Source: Clostridia bacterium (GTDB lineage: Bacteria; Bacillota; Clostridia; Christensenellales; Aristaeellaceae). From it: 64,000 bases of DNA. A program made the translations under genes and the position numbers. The notes under the pieces are model-generated. The model searched no databases and was not told the origin of the DNA. It saw only the letters and a program-made list of their open reading frames with translations. Shown piece after piece: positions 1 through 8,751 of the stretch; position 1 is the first letter of the stretch; each line of letters opens with the position of its first letter. The DNA lies in NCBI GenBank assembly GCA_900769875.1, contig CAAGII010000036.1, positions 1 to 64,000 on the forward strand. Reading direction: 5' to 3'.

Positions 1-67
1 GATACCGGTCTTTTTCCTTCAGGTGTTTCTTTTCGCACTTCTTTGTGCTATAATCCTTCTGGCTCAT
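1..67 (-). CDS. Start of a putative IS30-type transposase (partial)
   Basis: The minus strand carries a good ribosome binding site (AGGAGGGACAAG) followed by ATG at 67. The frame stays open to the window edge, giving 22 codons that begin MSQKDYSTKK. A KKHLKEKDRY stretch follows, recalling the KHL-x-x-x-(D/E)R start of the helix-turn-helix region in IS30-family transposases. Only the first residues are visible, so the family call is an inference from this short match and from the start-codon and RBS context. If it is a transposase, the left inverted repeat of the element should lie somewhere in 68-138, next to the start of the following gene. Other small basic DNA-binding proteins are possible. 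Confidence 0.45.
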   Translation of the reverse strand, partial: MSQKDYSTKKCEKKHLKEKDRY

Positions 68-138
68 CTTGTCCCTCCTGGCGAGTGTTGGTTTGGTCGC
101 TACCATTCTACCAGGTTTGACTCGATGAGTCTTCCTTT

Positions 139-453
139 TTGCGTCGTTTTATTTTGCAACTTGCCCGCCTGCTCAGCAACGCCTTCACCATTCCCGGCAG
201 CATTCTTCTGATGCTGGGTCTGCTGGTTCTGATTTCATCGACCGGCGCATACGACGGGCTGACCTATGCGCTGCGCTGGCTGCGCATGACGCTGCTGCCC
301 TTTGGCGCATCAAAGCATGAGCGGTACTACGATGATGTGCAGCGCAGACGCACCCGTCCCAAGGCGCACGGAGGATTCCTGATGGTGGTCGGCGGGGCGT
401 TCCTTGCAATCGCCGTGGTGTTTATGTTCCTGTTCTATCGGGTTCGTCCCTGA
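139..453 (+). CDS. Small two-helix membrane protein, DUF3899-like
   Basis: The product is 104 residues. It has two hydrophobic segments (about residues 14-34 and 80-100) around a cytosolic-looking basic loop, with the phrase SNAFTIPGSILLMLGLLVLI near the front, which resembles DUF3899 proteins of Bacillota. Function is unknown. The start is uncertain: the frame has a stop at 118-120 and no ATG, so TTG at 139 is the first usable codon and it lacks a clear ribosome binding site. The divergent transposase-like gene begins only about 70 bases upstream, so an insertion may have displaced the original start. A terminator follows at 460. Confidence 0.5.
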   Translation: MRRFILQLARLLSNAFTIPGSILLMLGLLVLISSTGAYDGLTYALRWLRMTLLPFGASKHERYYDDVQRRRTRPKAHGGFLMVVGGAFLAIAVVFMFLFYRVRP

Positions 454-459
454 TGATCT

Positions 460-487
460 GGCAGTCGGCATGTACCGGCTGCCTTTT
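460..487 (+). terminator. Intrinsic terminator after the DUF3899-like gene
   Basis: Arms 460-468 and 475-483 (GGCAGTCGG with CCGGCTGCC, one G-T pair) are followed by TTTT. It sits just before the addB promoter. Confidence 0.6.
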
Positions 488-490
488 CGC

Positions 491-519
491 TTGACGATAT
501 CCGCGCGGCATGTCATAAT
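491..519 (+). promoter_or_regulatory. Sigma-A type promoter for addB
   Basis: TTGACG at 491-496 and CATAAT at 514-519 are separated by 17 bases. The predicted start of transcription lies about 25 bases before the GTG start of addB. Confidence 0.6.
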
Positions 520-549
520 AGAGGCAAATTTGTTGCGGGAGGTATTGCG

Positions 550-3500
550 GTGGAGAAGCTGCAGATCATTGGCGCACGAGCCGGCAGACTGCTGCCGTGG
601 GTGATCGCTCAGGCAGGTAAGTGGCGCCGGGCAGGGAAGCGCGTGCTGCTGCTGGTGCCGGAGCAGTACACTCTGCAGGCGGAGCGCGAGCTGGTGAAGG
701 GGCTGAAACTGCCGGGACTCATGGATCTGGATGTGCTTTCGCCCCGCAGGCTTCGCGAGCGGATCCGCGAGCGCGGCGGCTCCTCTCCGCTCCGGCCGCT
801 TGACGAGCAGGGCCGACTGATGGCAATCAGCCAGTCGCTGCGCACATGCCGGAAGGAGCTGCAATACTATGCCCGCGTGGCGGATCAGCCGGGTCTCCCT
901 GAAAAAATCAGCGTCCTGATGGCGGACATGCAGAAGGCGGGCATGACGCCGCAGCTTTTGCGCGTCCATGCGCAGGCTCAACGAGCCGCGACCGCCATGA
1001 AGGAGACAGACCTTGCCCTGATCTGGGAAACGTATGAGCAACTGATTGCCGGGCGATTTGCCGACGAAACCATGCAGCAGCGCGACATGATCGCGCGCGT
1101 GCGGGGCAGCTACGTGATGCAGGACGCGGCCGTGCTTGTCTACGGCTTTGACGTGCTGCAGCTGCCCATGTGCGACCTTCTGTGCGAAGCGATGCCGGTA
1201 TGCGCGAGCATCACGGTGACCATGGTGATGGACGCGAAGGAAGCGCCCGACGGGCGTGTATTCCTGACGCAGCGCCGCAGCGTGCATGATTTGATCGAGC
1301 GTCTGGACGCGCATGAGCTGCCGTGGGAGATGCGCTATCTGCCCCGAGCGGCTGCGGACGAATGCGCGAGTGCGCTGCGCTTTCTGGAGGAGAAGCTGTT
1401 TACGCGCTCCCGCGAGGTCTTTACGGGCGACGCGTCGGCATTCCGGGTTCATGCGGCGGCCAATCCGTATGCGGAAGCGGCGTATGCCGCGCAGACGCTG
1501 CGCCGCTGGCACGACGAGGGCATTGCGTGGCAGCGGATGGCGGTCGCGCTGGCCGACGGCGAGGCGCTTTCGGGGATCATGGCAGTCACGCTGCAGGCGT
1601 CGGGCATTCCCGCGTATGTGGTTCGCAAGGATGTCGCGGCACGGCATGGACTGTGCCGGTGCCTGATTGGTTCGGTACGCGCGGCTGCGGAGGGCTATGC
1701 GGCAAGGGATGTGCTGATGGCGGCCAGGAGCGGCTTCACCCTCCTGACGAGCGAGGAGGCGATGCGCCTTGAAAACTATGCGATTGAGAACAACATCACA
1801 CGCGGAAAGTGGCTGCGCCCCCTGACGCGCGGCGCGGCCGCGGAAGCCATGGAGCCGCTGCGCCAAAGGCTGATTGCGCCTATGGCTGCTCTGCATGACA
1901 GACTCCGCGCCGCGAAGAATGCTGCCGCCTCGGTGGAGGCTGTGTTCCGCTACCTTGAGGAAACGCAGGCTTATCCCGGACTGATGGCCAGGGAGGAAAT
2001 GCTGCTTGCGCAGGGGCTCTATGCGGAGGCAAGCCAGAACCGGCAGGTATGGCGTGTGGTGATGGATTTGCTTGACCAGCTGCACGCGATGCTGGGCGAG
2101 GAGCGCGCGTCCATGAAGGATATCGCTGGCCTGATGGAGGCCGGGCTGACTGGCGCGGGCATCAGCGCGCTGCCGCCGGAGCCGGATACGGTGACGGTGG
2201 GCGAAGCGGGCCACCTGATGACCGGCGAGATTGACGCGCTGATCCTGATGGGAATGCAGGACGGCGTGACGGCGACCGCGCTGGAAAGCCTGATTTCAGA
2301 GGAGGAACGGCAGGCGCTGAGCGAGCTGACGAAGCGCTCGGTTGGCCTGACAACGAAGGAACAGAACGCGCTGCGCCAATCGGACTTCTACCGCACCATT
2401 GCCCTGCCCCGGAGGTATCTGCTCATCACCTGCTCCCAAAGTGCGCAGGATGGCAGTGCGCTGCGTCCCGCGGGGCTTGTCGCGGACGCGCAGGCGTTGC
2501 TTGGCGTGTCTGCGAGCGGCGGCGCAACGGCGGACGGCGGTGGCGAGCCTCCGCTTTCACCGCTGACGGCGCTGGAGGGTCTTGCGCTGCATCTGCGTGC
2601 GCTGAAGGACGGACAGGAGGCGGACATGGACGCGGCCTGGCAGGACGCGCTGCGCTGGTTATGGCAAAGCCCTGTGTGGCACGAGCGCACACGCACCATG
2701 CTGGAAAGCCTGAATGCCCGCGTCAGTGCGGGCGCGCTGACAGGGACGCAGACACGGCGCATCTTTACGCAGGACGCGGTATCCATCAGCCGTCTGGAGG
2801 ATTTTGCGGCGTGTCCCTACCGGCACTTTGTCAATTACGGCCTGAAGCCCGTGCCAAGGCGCGACTTCACGTTCGCGCCGGATGAGAAGGGCGAGTTCTT
2901 CCACCGTGCGCTGCAGGAGTATGTGAACCTTGCCTGCGCGCGCGACGGTTGGCCCGATATCGCGGACGAGGAGATCGACGCGATGCTCGATCAGGTGCTT
3001 TCTCCGCTGACGGCGGAGTGGGCGTCCGGTCCGCTGCGGGAGGACGCGGTGGGACGGCAAATCGGCGAGGGATACCTTCGCAGCGTCAGGCGTACGGCAT
3101 GGATGTTCACGAAGCACGCGCGCAACAGCCGCTTTACCACCATGGGAACCGAAATCCGCTTTGGCGCGGAGGGCGGACTTCCCCCGCTGGTGCTCAAGTT
3201 GCGGGACGGTCGCTGCGTCGCGCTCCGGGGCGTGATTGACCGTATTGACCGCTATGAGGGCGATCAGGGGCTGTACCTGCGCGTGGTGGACTACAAGAGC
3301 AGCAATCAGGCGCTTGAACCTGTACGAATGTGGTATGGCTTGCAGCTCCAGCTGCTTTTGTACCTCAAGGCAGCCTCGCAGGGGGTGGAGGGCGCGCTGC
3401 CGGCCGGCGCGTTCTACTTTCAGGTGCAGGATCCCCTTGTGAGTACGCCGTCCGACATCAAGCAGGAGGCCGAGCGGCTGATTGCGGGCGACATGCATCT

Positions 3501-3957
3501 CAGGGGCGTGGTGCTTGCCGAGACCGAGGTCATTGAGGCGATGGACTTTCATGAGCCCGGATATTCCATCGGCAAGGTGTTCAACAAGGACGGAAGCGTG
3601 GCGAAGGGCGCAAACGCCTTTGATCTGCGCGGCATGCGCGGTCTGCTCAGCCACGCGCAGCGCAGGGCGGAGGAGCTTGCCGATCAGATGCGGGGCGGCT
3701 GCATCGACATTTCCCCCGCGCAGATCGACCGCTGGACAGCCTGCGAGAGCTGCGACTACCGTGGCTTGTGCGGGCGCGATTCCTCGCTGCCGGGCGGAGA
3801 AGCGCGCGTACTGGATTGCGCCGACAAGCAGGAGTTGCTTGCCCGCATGGCGAATGAAATGAATGGAACCCCTGATGCGCCGCCTCCCGCTGAGGGTGAT
3901 GAACAGTTGAAATCCATAGAAAACGGTGAAAAGGGATTGCATCAGGGTGAAAAATAA
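550..3957 (+). CDS. addB: AddB-type ATP-dependent nuclease/helicase subunit B
   Basis: This is the B subunit of the AddAB helicase-nuclease, which processes double-strand breaks for recombination. The product is 1135 residues, near the family length. The start is GTG with GGGAGG upstream. VLLLVPEQYTLQAE near residue 35 is the family signature. The C-terminal PD-(D/E)xK nuclease is visible as D897 and D914-Y-K916. Four cysteines that should hold the iron-sulfur cluster are present at about C755, C1065, C1068 and C1074 (CESCDYRGLC). Oddly, the N-terminal P-loop is degraded: GARAGRLLP stands where the family has G-x-x-G-x-GKT. addA, usually the next gene, is not downstream. A RexB-type subunit without ATPase activity is the closest alternative description. 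Confidence 0.88.
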   Translation: MEKLQIIGARAGRLLPWVIAQAGKWRRAGKRVLLLVPEQYTLQAERELVKGLKLPGLMDLDVLSPRRLRERIRERGGSSPLRPLDEQGRLMAISQSLRTCRKELQYYARVADQPGLPEKISVLMADMQKAGMTPQLLRVHAQAQRAATAMKETDLALIWETYEQLIAGRFADETMQQRDMIARVRGSYVMQDAAVLVYGFDVLQLPMCDLLCEAMPVCASITVTMVMDAKEAPDGRVFLTQRRSVHDLIERLDAHELPWEMRYLPRAAADECASALRFLEEKLFTRSREVFTGDASAFRVHAAANPYAEAAYAAQTLRRWHDEGIAWQRMAVALADGEALSGIMAVTLQASGIPAYVVRKDVAARHGLCRCLIGSVRAAAEGYAARDVLMAARSGFTLLTSEEAMRLENYAIENNITRGKWLRPLTRGAAAEAMEPLRQRLIAPMAALHDRLRAAKNAAASVEAVFRYLEETQAYPGLMAREEMLLAQGLYAEASQNRQVWRVVMDLLDQLHAMLGEERASMKDIAGLMEAGLTGAGISALPPEPDTVTVGEAGHLMTGEIDALILMGMQDGVTATALESLISEEERQALSELTKRSVGLTTKEQNALRQSDFYRTIALPRRYLLITCSQSAQDGSALRPAGLVADAQALLGVSASGGATADGGGEPPLSPLTALEGLALHLRALKDGQEADMDAAWQDALRWLWQSPVWHERTRTMLESLNARVSAGALTGTQTRRIFTQDAVSISRLEDFAACPYRHFVNYGLKPVPRRDFTFAPDEKGEFFHRALQEYVNLACARDGWPDIADEEIDAMLDQVLSPLTAEWASGPLREDAVGRQIGEGYLRSVRRTAWMFTKHARNSRFTTMGTEIRFGAEGGLPPLVLKLRDGRCVALRGVIDRIDRYEGDQGLYLRVVDYKSSNQALEPVRMWYGLQLQLLLYLKAASQGVEGALPAGAFYFQVQDPLVSTPSDIKQEAERLIAGDMHLRGVVLAETEVIEAMDFHEPGYSIGKVFNKDGSVAKGANAFDLRGMRGLLSHAQRRAEELADQMRGGCIDISPAQIDRWTACESCDYRGLCGRDSSLPGGEARVLDCADKQELLARMANEMNGTPDAPPPAEGDEQLKSIENGEKGLHQGEK

Positions 3958-3965
3958 GGTATAAT
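3937..3965 (+). promoter_or_regulatory. Sigma-A type promoter for the small P-loop gene
   Basis: TTGCAT at 3937-3942 and TATAAT at 3960-3965 have a 17-base spacer. The -35 box lies inside the end of addB. Confidence 0.65.
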
Positions 3966-4000
3966 ACATTCAAGCAAATTCTCGTAAGGAGGGTTTTCCA

Positions 4001-4411
4001 ATGATTCAGATTATCGCAGGCAAAAAGGGCTCCGGAAAGACCAAGCGTCTCATTGATATGACCAACCAGATCGCTGCAGAATCTCCCGCCGACGTGGTGT
4101 TCCTCGACGATGATGACCGTTACATCCGTGAGATTAACCACAAGGCGCGTTTTGTCAATGCCGGTGAATATCATGTGCATACCCCTGAGATGTTTGTGGG
4201 CTTCCTGAGCGGCATGCTGAGCCAGAACTTCGATATCGGCACTATTTTTATCGATGCCTTTACCAAGCTTTGCAAGACCGATCTGAACGAAGCTGCCTGG
4301 CTCTTCCAGCTGATGGAGGAACTGTGCCAGAAGCACAATGTGAACTTCGTCCTCAGCGTCAGCGAGGATCCTGCTGTGATGCCTGCGTTCATGACCAAGT
4401 ATATCATCTGA
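4001..4411 (+). CDS. Small P-loop NTPase, conserved in Clostridia
   Basis: The 136-residue protein opens with a canonical Walker A, GKKGSGKT (residues 7-14), and has an acidic strand VVFLDDDD (residues 32-39) and a hydrophobic-acidic strand TIFIDAF that could serve as Walker B. Similar short proteins occur in Clostridia, sometimes labelled twitching-motility PilT-like, but no PilT-specific motif is seen and function is unknown. AAGGAGG precedes the ATG. It has its own promoter and is followed by a terminator, so it looks monocistronic. It directly follows an addB whose own P-loop is degraded, which may be chance. Confidence 0.7.
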   Translation: MIQIIAGKKGSGKTKRLIDMTNQIAAESPADVVFLDDDDRYIREINHKARFVNAGEYHVHTPEMFVGFLSGMLSQNFDIGTIFIDAFTKLCKTDLNEAAWLFQLMEELCQKHNVNFVLSVSEDPAVMPAFMTKYII

Positions 4412-4450
4412 TCACGCCTGACCGGCACTGTGCTTGGCGTACCGGTCGTG

Positions 4451-4480
4451 GGGCGGCGGTGACGATAGCCGCCGCCCTTT
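4451..4480 (+). terminator. Intrinsic terminator after the P-loop gene
   Basis: A nine-base perfect stem, GGGCGGCGG (4451-4459) with CCGCCGCCC (4469-4477), is followed by TTT. Confidence 0.65.
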
Positions 4481-4541
4481 CGCGTACCTGCGGCAGGGGG
4501 ATTGCCCTGACGGCGCAACAAATTGGATAGGAGTGATACCC

Positions 4542-6035
4542 ATGTCCCTGATCTCCACCCGCGGCGGCGATTCCGTGACCGCATCTCAGGCCATTCTCAA
4601 GGGGCTTGCGCACAATGGCGGACTGTATGTGCCTTCCGTATTTCCCAAAGTGGACAGGGAGCTGCTGCTCAAGCTCCCCGGCATGACCTATATTGAGCGC
4701 GCGTCCGCGATCCTGAGCACCTATCTGGACGATTTTTCCGTTCAGGAGATTGACGCGGCGCTCCGGGCTGCCTATGCTGCGGACAAGTTCGACGATGCAG
4801 CCATTGCTCCGCTACGCCGCCTGAATGGCAACACTCATGTACTGGAGCTGTTCCATGGCCCGACGCTGGCGTTCAAGGATATGGCGCTGCAGCTGCTGCC
4901 CCACCTGACCGTGCTCAGCGCGCGCAAGAACGGCGAAAAGCGCGAAATCAGCATCCTGGTGGCGACCAGCGGCGATACGGGCAAGGCCGCGCTGGAGGGC
5001 TTCAAGGACGTGCCCGGCACCAGCTGCACCGTATTCTATCCTGCCGACGGCGTGAGTGACGTGCAGCGTCTGCAGATGACCACCACGGGTGGGAGCAATA
5101 CCCATGTGATCGCGGTCAACGGCAATTTCGACGACGCGCAGACGGGCGTGAAGCAGCTTTTCGCATCCGGCGAGTTTGCATCCCGCATGGATGAGCGCGG
5201 CAAGGCGCTCTCGTCGGCCAATTCCATCAACTTCGGCCGTCTTGTGCCGCAGATCGTTTACTATTTCAGCGCTTATGCCGATCTGATCGCGCAGGGCGCC
5301 ATCGAGCCGGGGGACTCGGTGAACTTTGTGGTGCCCACCGGCAACTTCGGCAATATCCTTGCCGCGTATTATGCGCGCTGCATGGGGCTGCCGGTTCATA
5401 AGCTGATCTGCGCCAGCAACCGCAACAATGTGCTGACCGATTTCTTTGCGAGCGGCGAGTACGACAGCTGCCGCACCTTCTACAAGACCACCTCTCCGTC
5501 CATGGATATTCTGGTTTCCTCCAATCTGGAGCGGCTGCTGTTTGAAGCCTGCGGGCGCGGCAGCGATACTGTGGCGGAATGGATGCGGCAGCTGCGCGAG
5601 GGCGGGCACTACGATATCGGCTGCGAGCGCCTTGCGTGGATGCGGGAGGTGTTCGCCGCGGGCTGCGCCGATGATGCGCAGACGGCGGAGGAAATCCGCC
5701 GCGTGTGGGAACAGGAGCATTACCTGATGGATACGCATACCGCTGTGGCGAGCCATGTGCTCGCCGCATATCGGGACGCGACGCAGGACGCCACGCCCAC
5801 GGTGATTGTGTCAACCGCGAGCCCCTATAAATTCGCCGGCGATGTGCTGGCAGCCCTGAAGGATCAGCAAACTGTGTCCGACTGTGACGCCTTTGCATGC
5901 TCCGAAACGCTGGAGCGGCTGACCGGCGTTCCCGTGCCGGAGCAGGTGCGCGCACTGCGCGAGCAGCCGGTGCGCCATCATGCAAGATGCGAGAAGGACG
6001 CGATGGCACAGGCAGTGCTGGATTGCTGCCGCTGA
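4542..6035 (+). CDS. thrC: Threonine synthase
   Basis: This PLP enzyme converts O-phosphohomoserine to threonine, the last step of the threonine pathway. The product is 497 residues, as expected for the longer class of threonine synthases. The motif GPTLAFKD places the PLP-binding lysine at about K112, and SGDTGKAALEG is the phosphate-binding glycine-rich segment. The ATG at 4542 has GGATAGGAG upstream and gives the usual N-terminus (MSLISTRGGD); an upstream in-frame extension exists but crosses the terminator at 4451-4480. No other threonine genes adjoin it. Confidence 0.93.
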   Translation: MSLISTRGGDSVTASQAILKGLAHNGGLYVPSVFPKVDRELLLKLPGMTYIERASAILSTYLDDFSVQEIDAALRAAYAADKFDDAAIAPLRRLNGNTHVLELFHGPTLAFKDMALQLLPHLTVLSARKNGEKREISILVATSGDTGKAALEGFKDVPGTSCTVFYPADGVSDVQRLQMTTTGGSNTHVIAVNGNFDDAQTGVKQLFASGEFASRMDERGKALSSANSINFGRLVPQIVYYFSAYADLIAQGAIEPGDSVNFVVPTGNFGNILAAYYARCMGLPVHKLICASNRNNVLTDFFASGEYDSCRTFYKTTSPSMDILVSSNLERLLFEACGRGSDTVAEWMRQLREGGHYDIGCERLAWMREVFAAGCADDAQTAEEIRRVWEQEHYLMDTHTAVASHVLAAYRDATQDATPTVIVSTASPYKFAGDVLAALKDQQTVSDCDAFACSETLERLTGVPVPEQVRALREQPVRHHARCEKDAMAQAVLDCCR

Positions 6036-6057
6036 GCAGGGCGCAATGAATGATCCA

Positions 6058-6090
6058 CGCCGGTGTCCGTTCGGGATACCGGCGCTTTTT
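6058..6090 (+). terminator. Intrinsic terminator after thrC
   Basis: CGCCGGT at 6058-6064 pairs with ACCGGCG at 6078-6084, and a T-run follows at 6086-6090. It separates thrC from the pectin cluster, whose own promoter I could not identify. Confidence 0.65.
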
Positions 6091-6118
6091 GTTCAAACAC
6101 TGCAAAGGAGTGCGAGCT

Positions 6119-8743
6119 ATGAAACTGCATGTATTATCGGAAGGGCAGATGCGCGGCTATGCCACCTGGGGCTGTATGTGGGAGCAGGGCAGATGCCGGA
6201 AGGGCACAGCCTTCCGCTGCACCGGCGAAAACGGGCAGGAGGTGCCGATGCAGAGTCGGATCACCGCCTTCTGGCCGGACGGAAGCATCAAGTGGACCGC
6301 GCATACCGCAAGCAGCGCCCTGCTGGGGCGCGAAATCGAGGTGCTGCCCGCGCAGACAACCATGAAGGCTGAGCAGCGATTGACGGTGGAGCGGCAGGGC
6401 AAGGGTTTCTGCATCCGCAATGGCAGCATGGCGCTGCACATTCCCGGCGCGGGCGGCGTGCTGTTCACGTCGCTTGAGCGGGACGGAAAACCCTGCATGC
6501 TTTCCGCCCGCCCGGAGCTGATGCTGGAGGAACCCGCTGTGCTTCAGGGTCAGCGTGTCAGGATCGAGAAGCGCTATGACGGCGTCATTGATGAGGTGGC
6601 GCTGGAGGAATGCGGCGACATGCAGATCACCGTCAAATATGTCGGCTCGCATACCGGGAAGGACGGCGAGCGCAAGCTGCCCTTCATCATCCGGATGCGC
6701 GTGAATGCGGGGGAGGCGCGCATCCACCTGACGCACACCTTCCTCTACGACGGTGATGAGAACAGAGACATGCTCAAGGCCCTCGGCATTGCGTTTGACA
6801 TGCCCATGCAGGGCCCGGCATACAACCGCCATTTGAAGTTTGCAGGCGATCACGGCGTGTTCCATGAGGTGGTGGTCGGCCTGACCAGCTGGAGGCCGCG
6901 TCTTCCCGCCGAGCTCTACGAGCGGCAGATGCTGGGCGAGACGCTGCGTCCCTCCGGCGATGTGCAGGAGAAGCTCGACGCTGTGATGCAGAACGTGCCC
7001 TACTGGAGCGTGTACGATGTATGCCAGGATTCCGCCGAGCACTATGCCATCCGCAAGCGACTTGCGCCGGAGCATCTGTGCATGATCGACGCGCAGCATG
7101 GACGCAGAGCCAAAGGCTCGCTCGCCTTTGGCAGCGAGGGCGGAAGCGTGCTGGTCGCCATCCGTGATTTCTGGGAGAAGTACCCCTCCGGATACACGGT
7201 CTCCGGGTTGGACAGTGATCTGGCAACCTGCCATGTGTGGCTGTGGCATCCCGCCGCTGCGGTGATGGATTTCCGCCACTACGCGGATCGCGGGTACAAT
7301 CAGGTCTGCTATGAGGGCTATGATTACAAGGGCGCGACGCCCGTGGGCATTGCCTGCACCAACGAATGCGTGCTGATGCCCATGCAGGCTCTGATTCCCT
7401 CCGATGAGGCGGTGCTTGCCCTTGCGCAGGAAACGGCTGATCCGCCGCATTATGTGGCGTCGCCCGAATGCTATCACGAGCTGCGCGCCTTCGGCTACTG
7501 GTCGTTGCCCAGCCGTGAAACCGAGCTGGAACGCTGGCTGGAAGAGCAGCTGGATCGCATCTTCGACTTTTACGATCAGGAGGTCTCCCAGCGCGGCTGG
7601 TACGGCATGTTCAACTACGGCGATTTCATGCATACCTACGACCGCGTCCGTCATCAGTGGAAATACGACGTCGGCGGCTACGCGTGGGACAATACGGAGC
7701 TTGTGCCCACGCTGTGGCTGTGGATGTACTTCCTGCGTACCGGGCGCGCGGACGCATTCCGGCTGGCCGAGCGGCTCTCGCGCCATGCCTCCGAGGTGGA
7801 TGTGTACCATCTGGGACAGTACAAGGGTCTTGGCTCACGGCACAATGTGCGCCACTGGGGCTGTCCGTGCAAGGAAGCGCGCATCGCCATGGCGCACCAC
7901 CATCGCTGCGCGTACTACCTGACGGGCGATTTGCGCCTTGGCGACATCTTTGACGAGCTCAAGGATAATGAGCTGAGCTTCTATGCAAAGGATCCGCTGG
8001 GCGATTTTTACGATCGCGCCGCCATGGTCTACCCGAGCCACGCGCGCTCCGGGCCTGACTGGTCGTCGCTGTGCTCCAACTGGCTGACGCAGTGGGAGCG
8101 AACGGGCGATACCGCCTACCGCGACAAGCTGCTGGCCGGCATGGCGGATATCGAGGCTGCGCCGCTGCGGCTGATCTCCGGGCCGGATTTCGAGTTTGAT
8201 CCTGCCACGGTGCATCTGCGCTACATCGGCGAGAATACCACCGGCGGTACGCATCTGCAGATCTGCATGGGCGCGCCGAGCATCTGGATGGAAATGGCCG
8301 ACCTGCTTGATGACGACAGGTGGCGCGCCATGATGGCGGAATATGGCCGCTTCTACTTCCTGCCGGAGGAGGACAAGCAGCGTGAATCCCGCGGCCTCAT
8401 CGGCTCGCGCGAGTTCTCACTGCCCTTCATGGCGGCCGCGATGGGCGCGTATGCCGCCGCGTACAGGAACGACCCGGAGACCGCCAAGCGCACCTGGGCG
8501 GTTCTGCTGCACACGCTGCTGGATGGTGAAAACAGCGAGGGCTTTGCCGAAAGCGTGCTGGCGGATGCGGGCAACTGCGAAAGCCTGCGCGAGATACCGT
8601 GGATATCGACCAACTTTGCGGCGCAGTTCGGCGTGAACGTCATCATGGCGCTTGATTTCATCCGCGATCAGCTGCCCGGCACCGTCCGTGAGGCACAGGA
8701 GCTTGTGCGCGATATGGATCCGTGGTTCTTCAGGAAAGCATAA
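6119..8743 (+). CDS. Exo-rhamnogalacturonan lyase family protein (PcRGLX/YetA-like)
   Basis: The protein is probably involved in cleaving the rhamnogalacturonan I backbone of pectin. It is 874 residues, close to B. subtilis YetA. The N-terminus (about 1-110) contains FWPDGSIKWTA, typical of the RIFT barrel of this family. A central beta-sandwich region and a C-terminal alpha/alpha toroid rich in Trp, Tyr and His follow, with HNVRHWGCPCKEAR near residue 576 and AHHHRCAYY after it. No signal peptide is seen, so it probably acts on imported oligosaccharides in the cytoplasm. AAAGGAG precedes ATG 6119; the longer frame would start inside the terminator. It heads a four-gene run with pectin-related genes. 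Confidence 0.75.
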   Translation: MKLHVLSEGQMRGYATWGCMWEQGRCRKGTAFRCTGENGQEVPMQSRITAFWPDGSIKWTAHTASSALLGREIEVLPAQTTMKAEQRLTVERQGKGFCIRNGSMALHIPGAGGVLFTSLERDGKPCMLSARPELMLEEPAVLQGQRVRIEKRYDGVIDEVALEECGDMQITVKYVGSHTGKDGERKLPFIIRMRVNAGEARIHLTHTFLYDGDENRDMLKALGIAFDMPMQGPAYNRHLKFAGDHGVFHEVVVGLTSWRPRLPAELYERQMLGETLRPSGDVQEKLDAVMQNVPYWSVYDVCQDSAEHYAIRKRLAPEHLCMIDAQHGRRAKGSLAFGSEGGSVLVAIRDFWEKYPSGYTVSGLDSDLATCHVWLWHPAAAVMDFRHYADRGYNQVCYEGYDYKGATPVGIACTNECVLMPMQALIPSDEAVLALAQETADPPHYVASPECYHELRAFGYWSLPSRETELERWLEEQLDRIFDFYDQEVSQRGWYGMFNYGDFMHTYDRVRHQWKYDVGGYAWDNTELVPTLWLWMYFLRTGRADAFRLAERLSRHASEVDVYHLGQYKGLGSRHNVRHWGCPCKEARIAMAHHHRCAYYLTGDLRLGDIFDELKDNELSFYAKDPLGDFYDRAAMVYPSHARSGPDWSSLCSNWLTQWERTGDTAYRDKLLAGMADIEAAPLRLISGPDFEFDPATVHLRYIGENTTGGTHLQICMGAPSIWMEMADLLDDDRWRAMMAEYGRFYFLPEEDKQRESRGLIGSREFSLPFMAAAMGAYAAAYRNDPETAKRTWAVLLHTLLDGENSEGFAESVLADAGNCESLREIPWISTNFAAQFGVNVIMALDFIRDQLPGTVREAQELVRDMDPWFFRKA

Positions 8744-8751
8744 GGGAGGCG

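Noticed and set aside
310..2214. Long antisense open frame opposite addB
   Set aside because: It is a by-product of high GC codon use in addB; the translation is rich in His, Arg and Gln with no domain signature or suitable start context.
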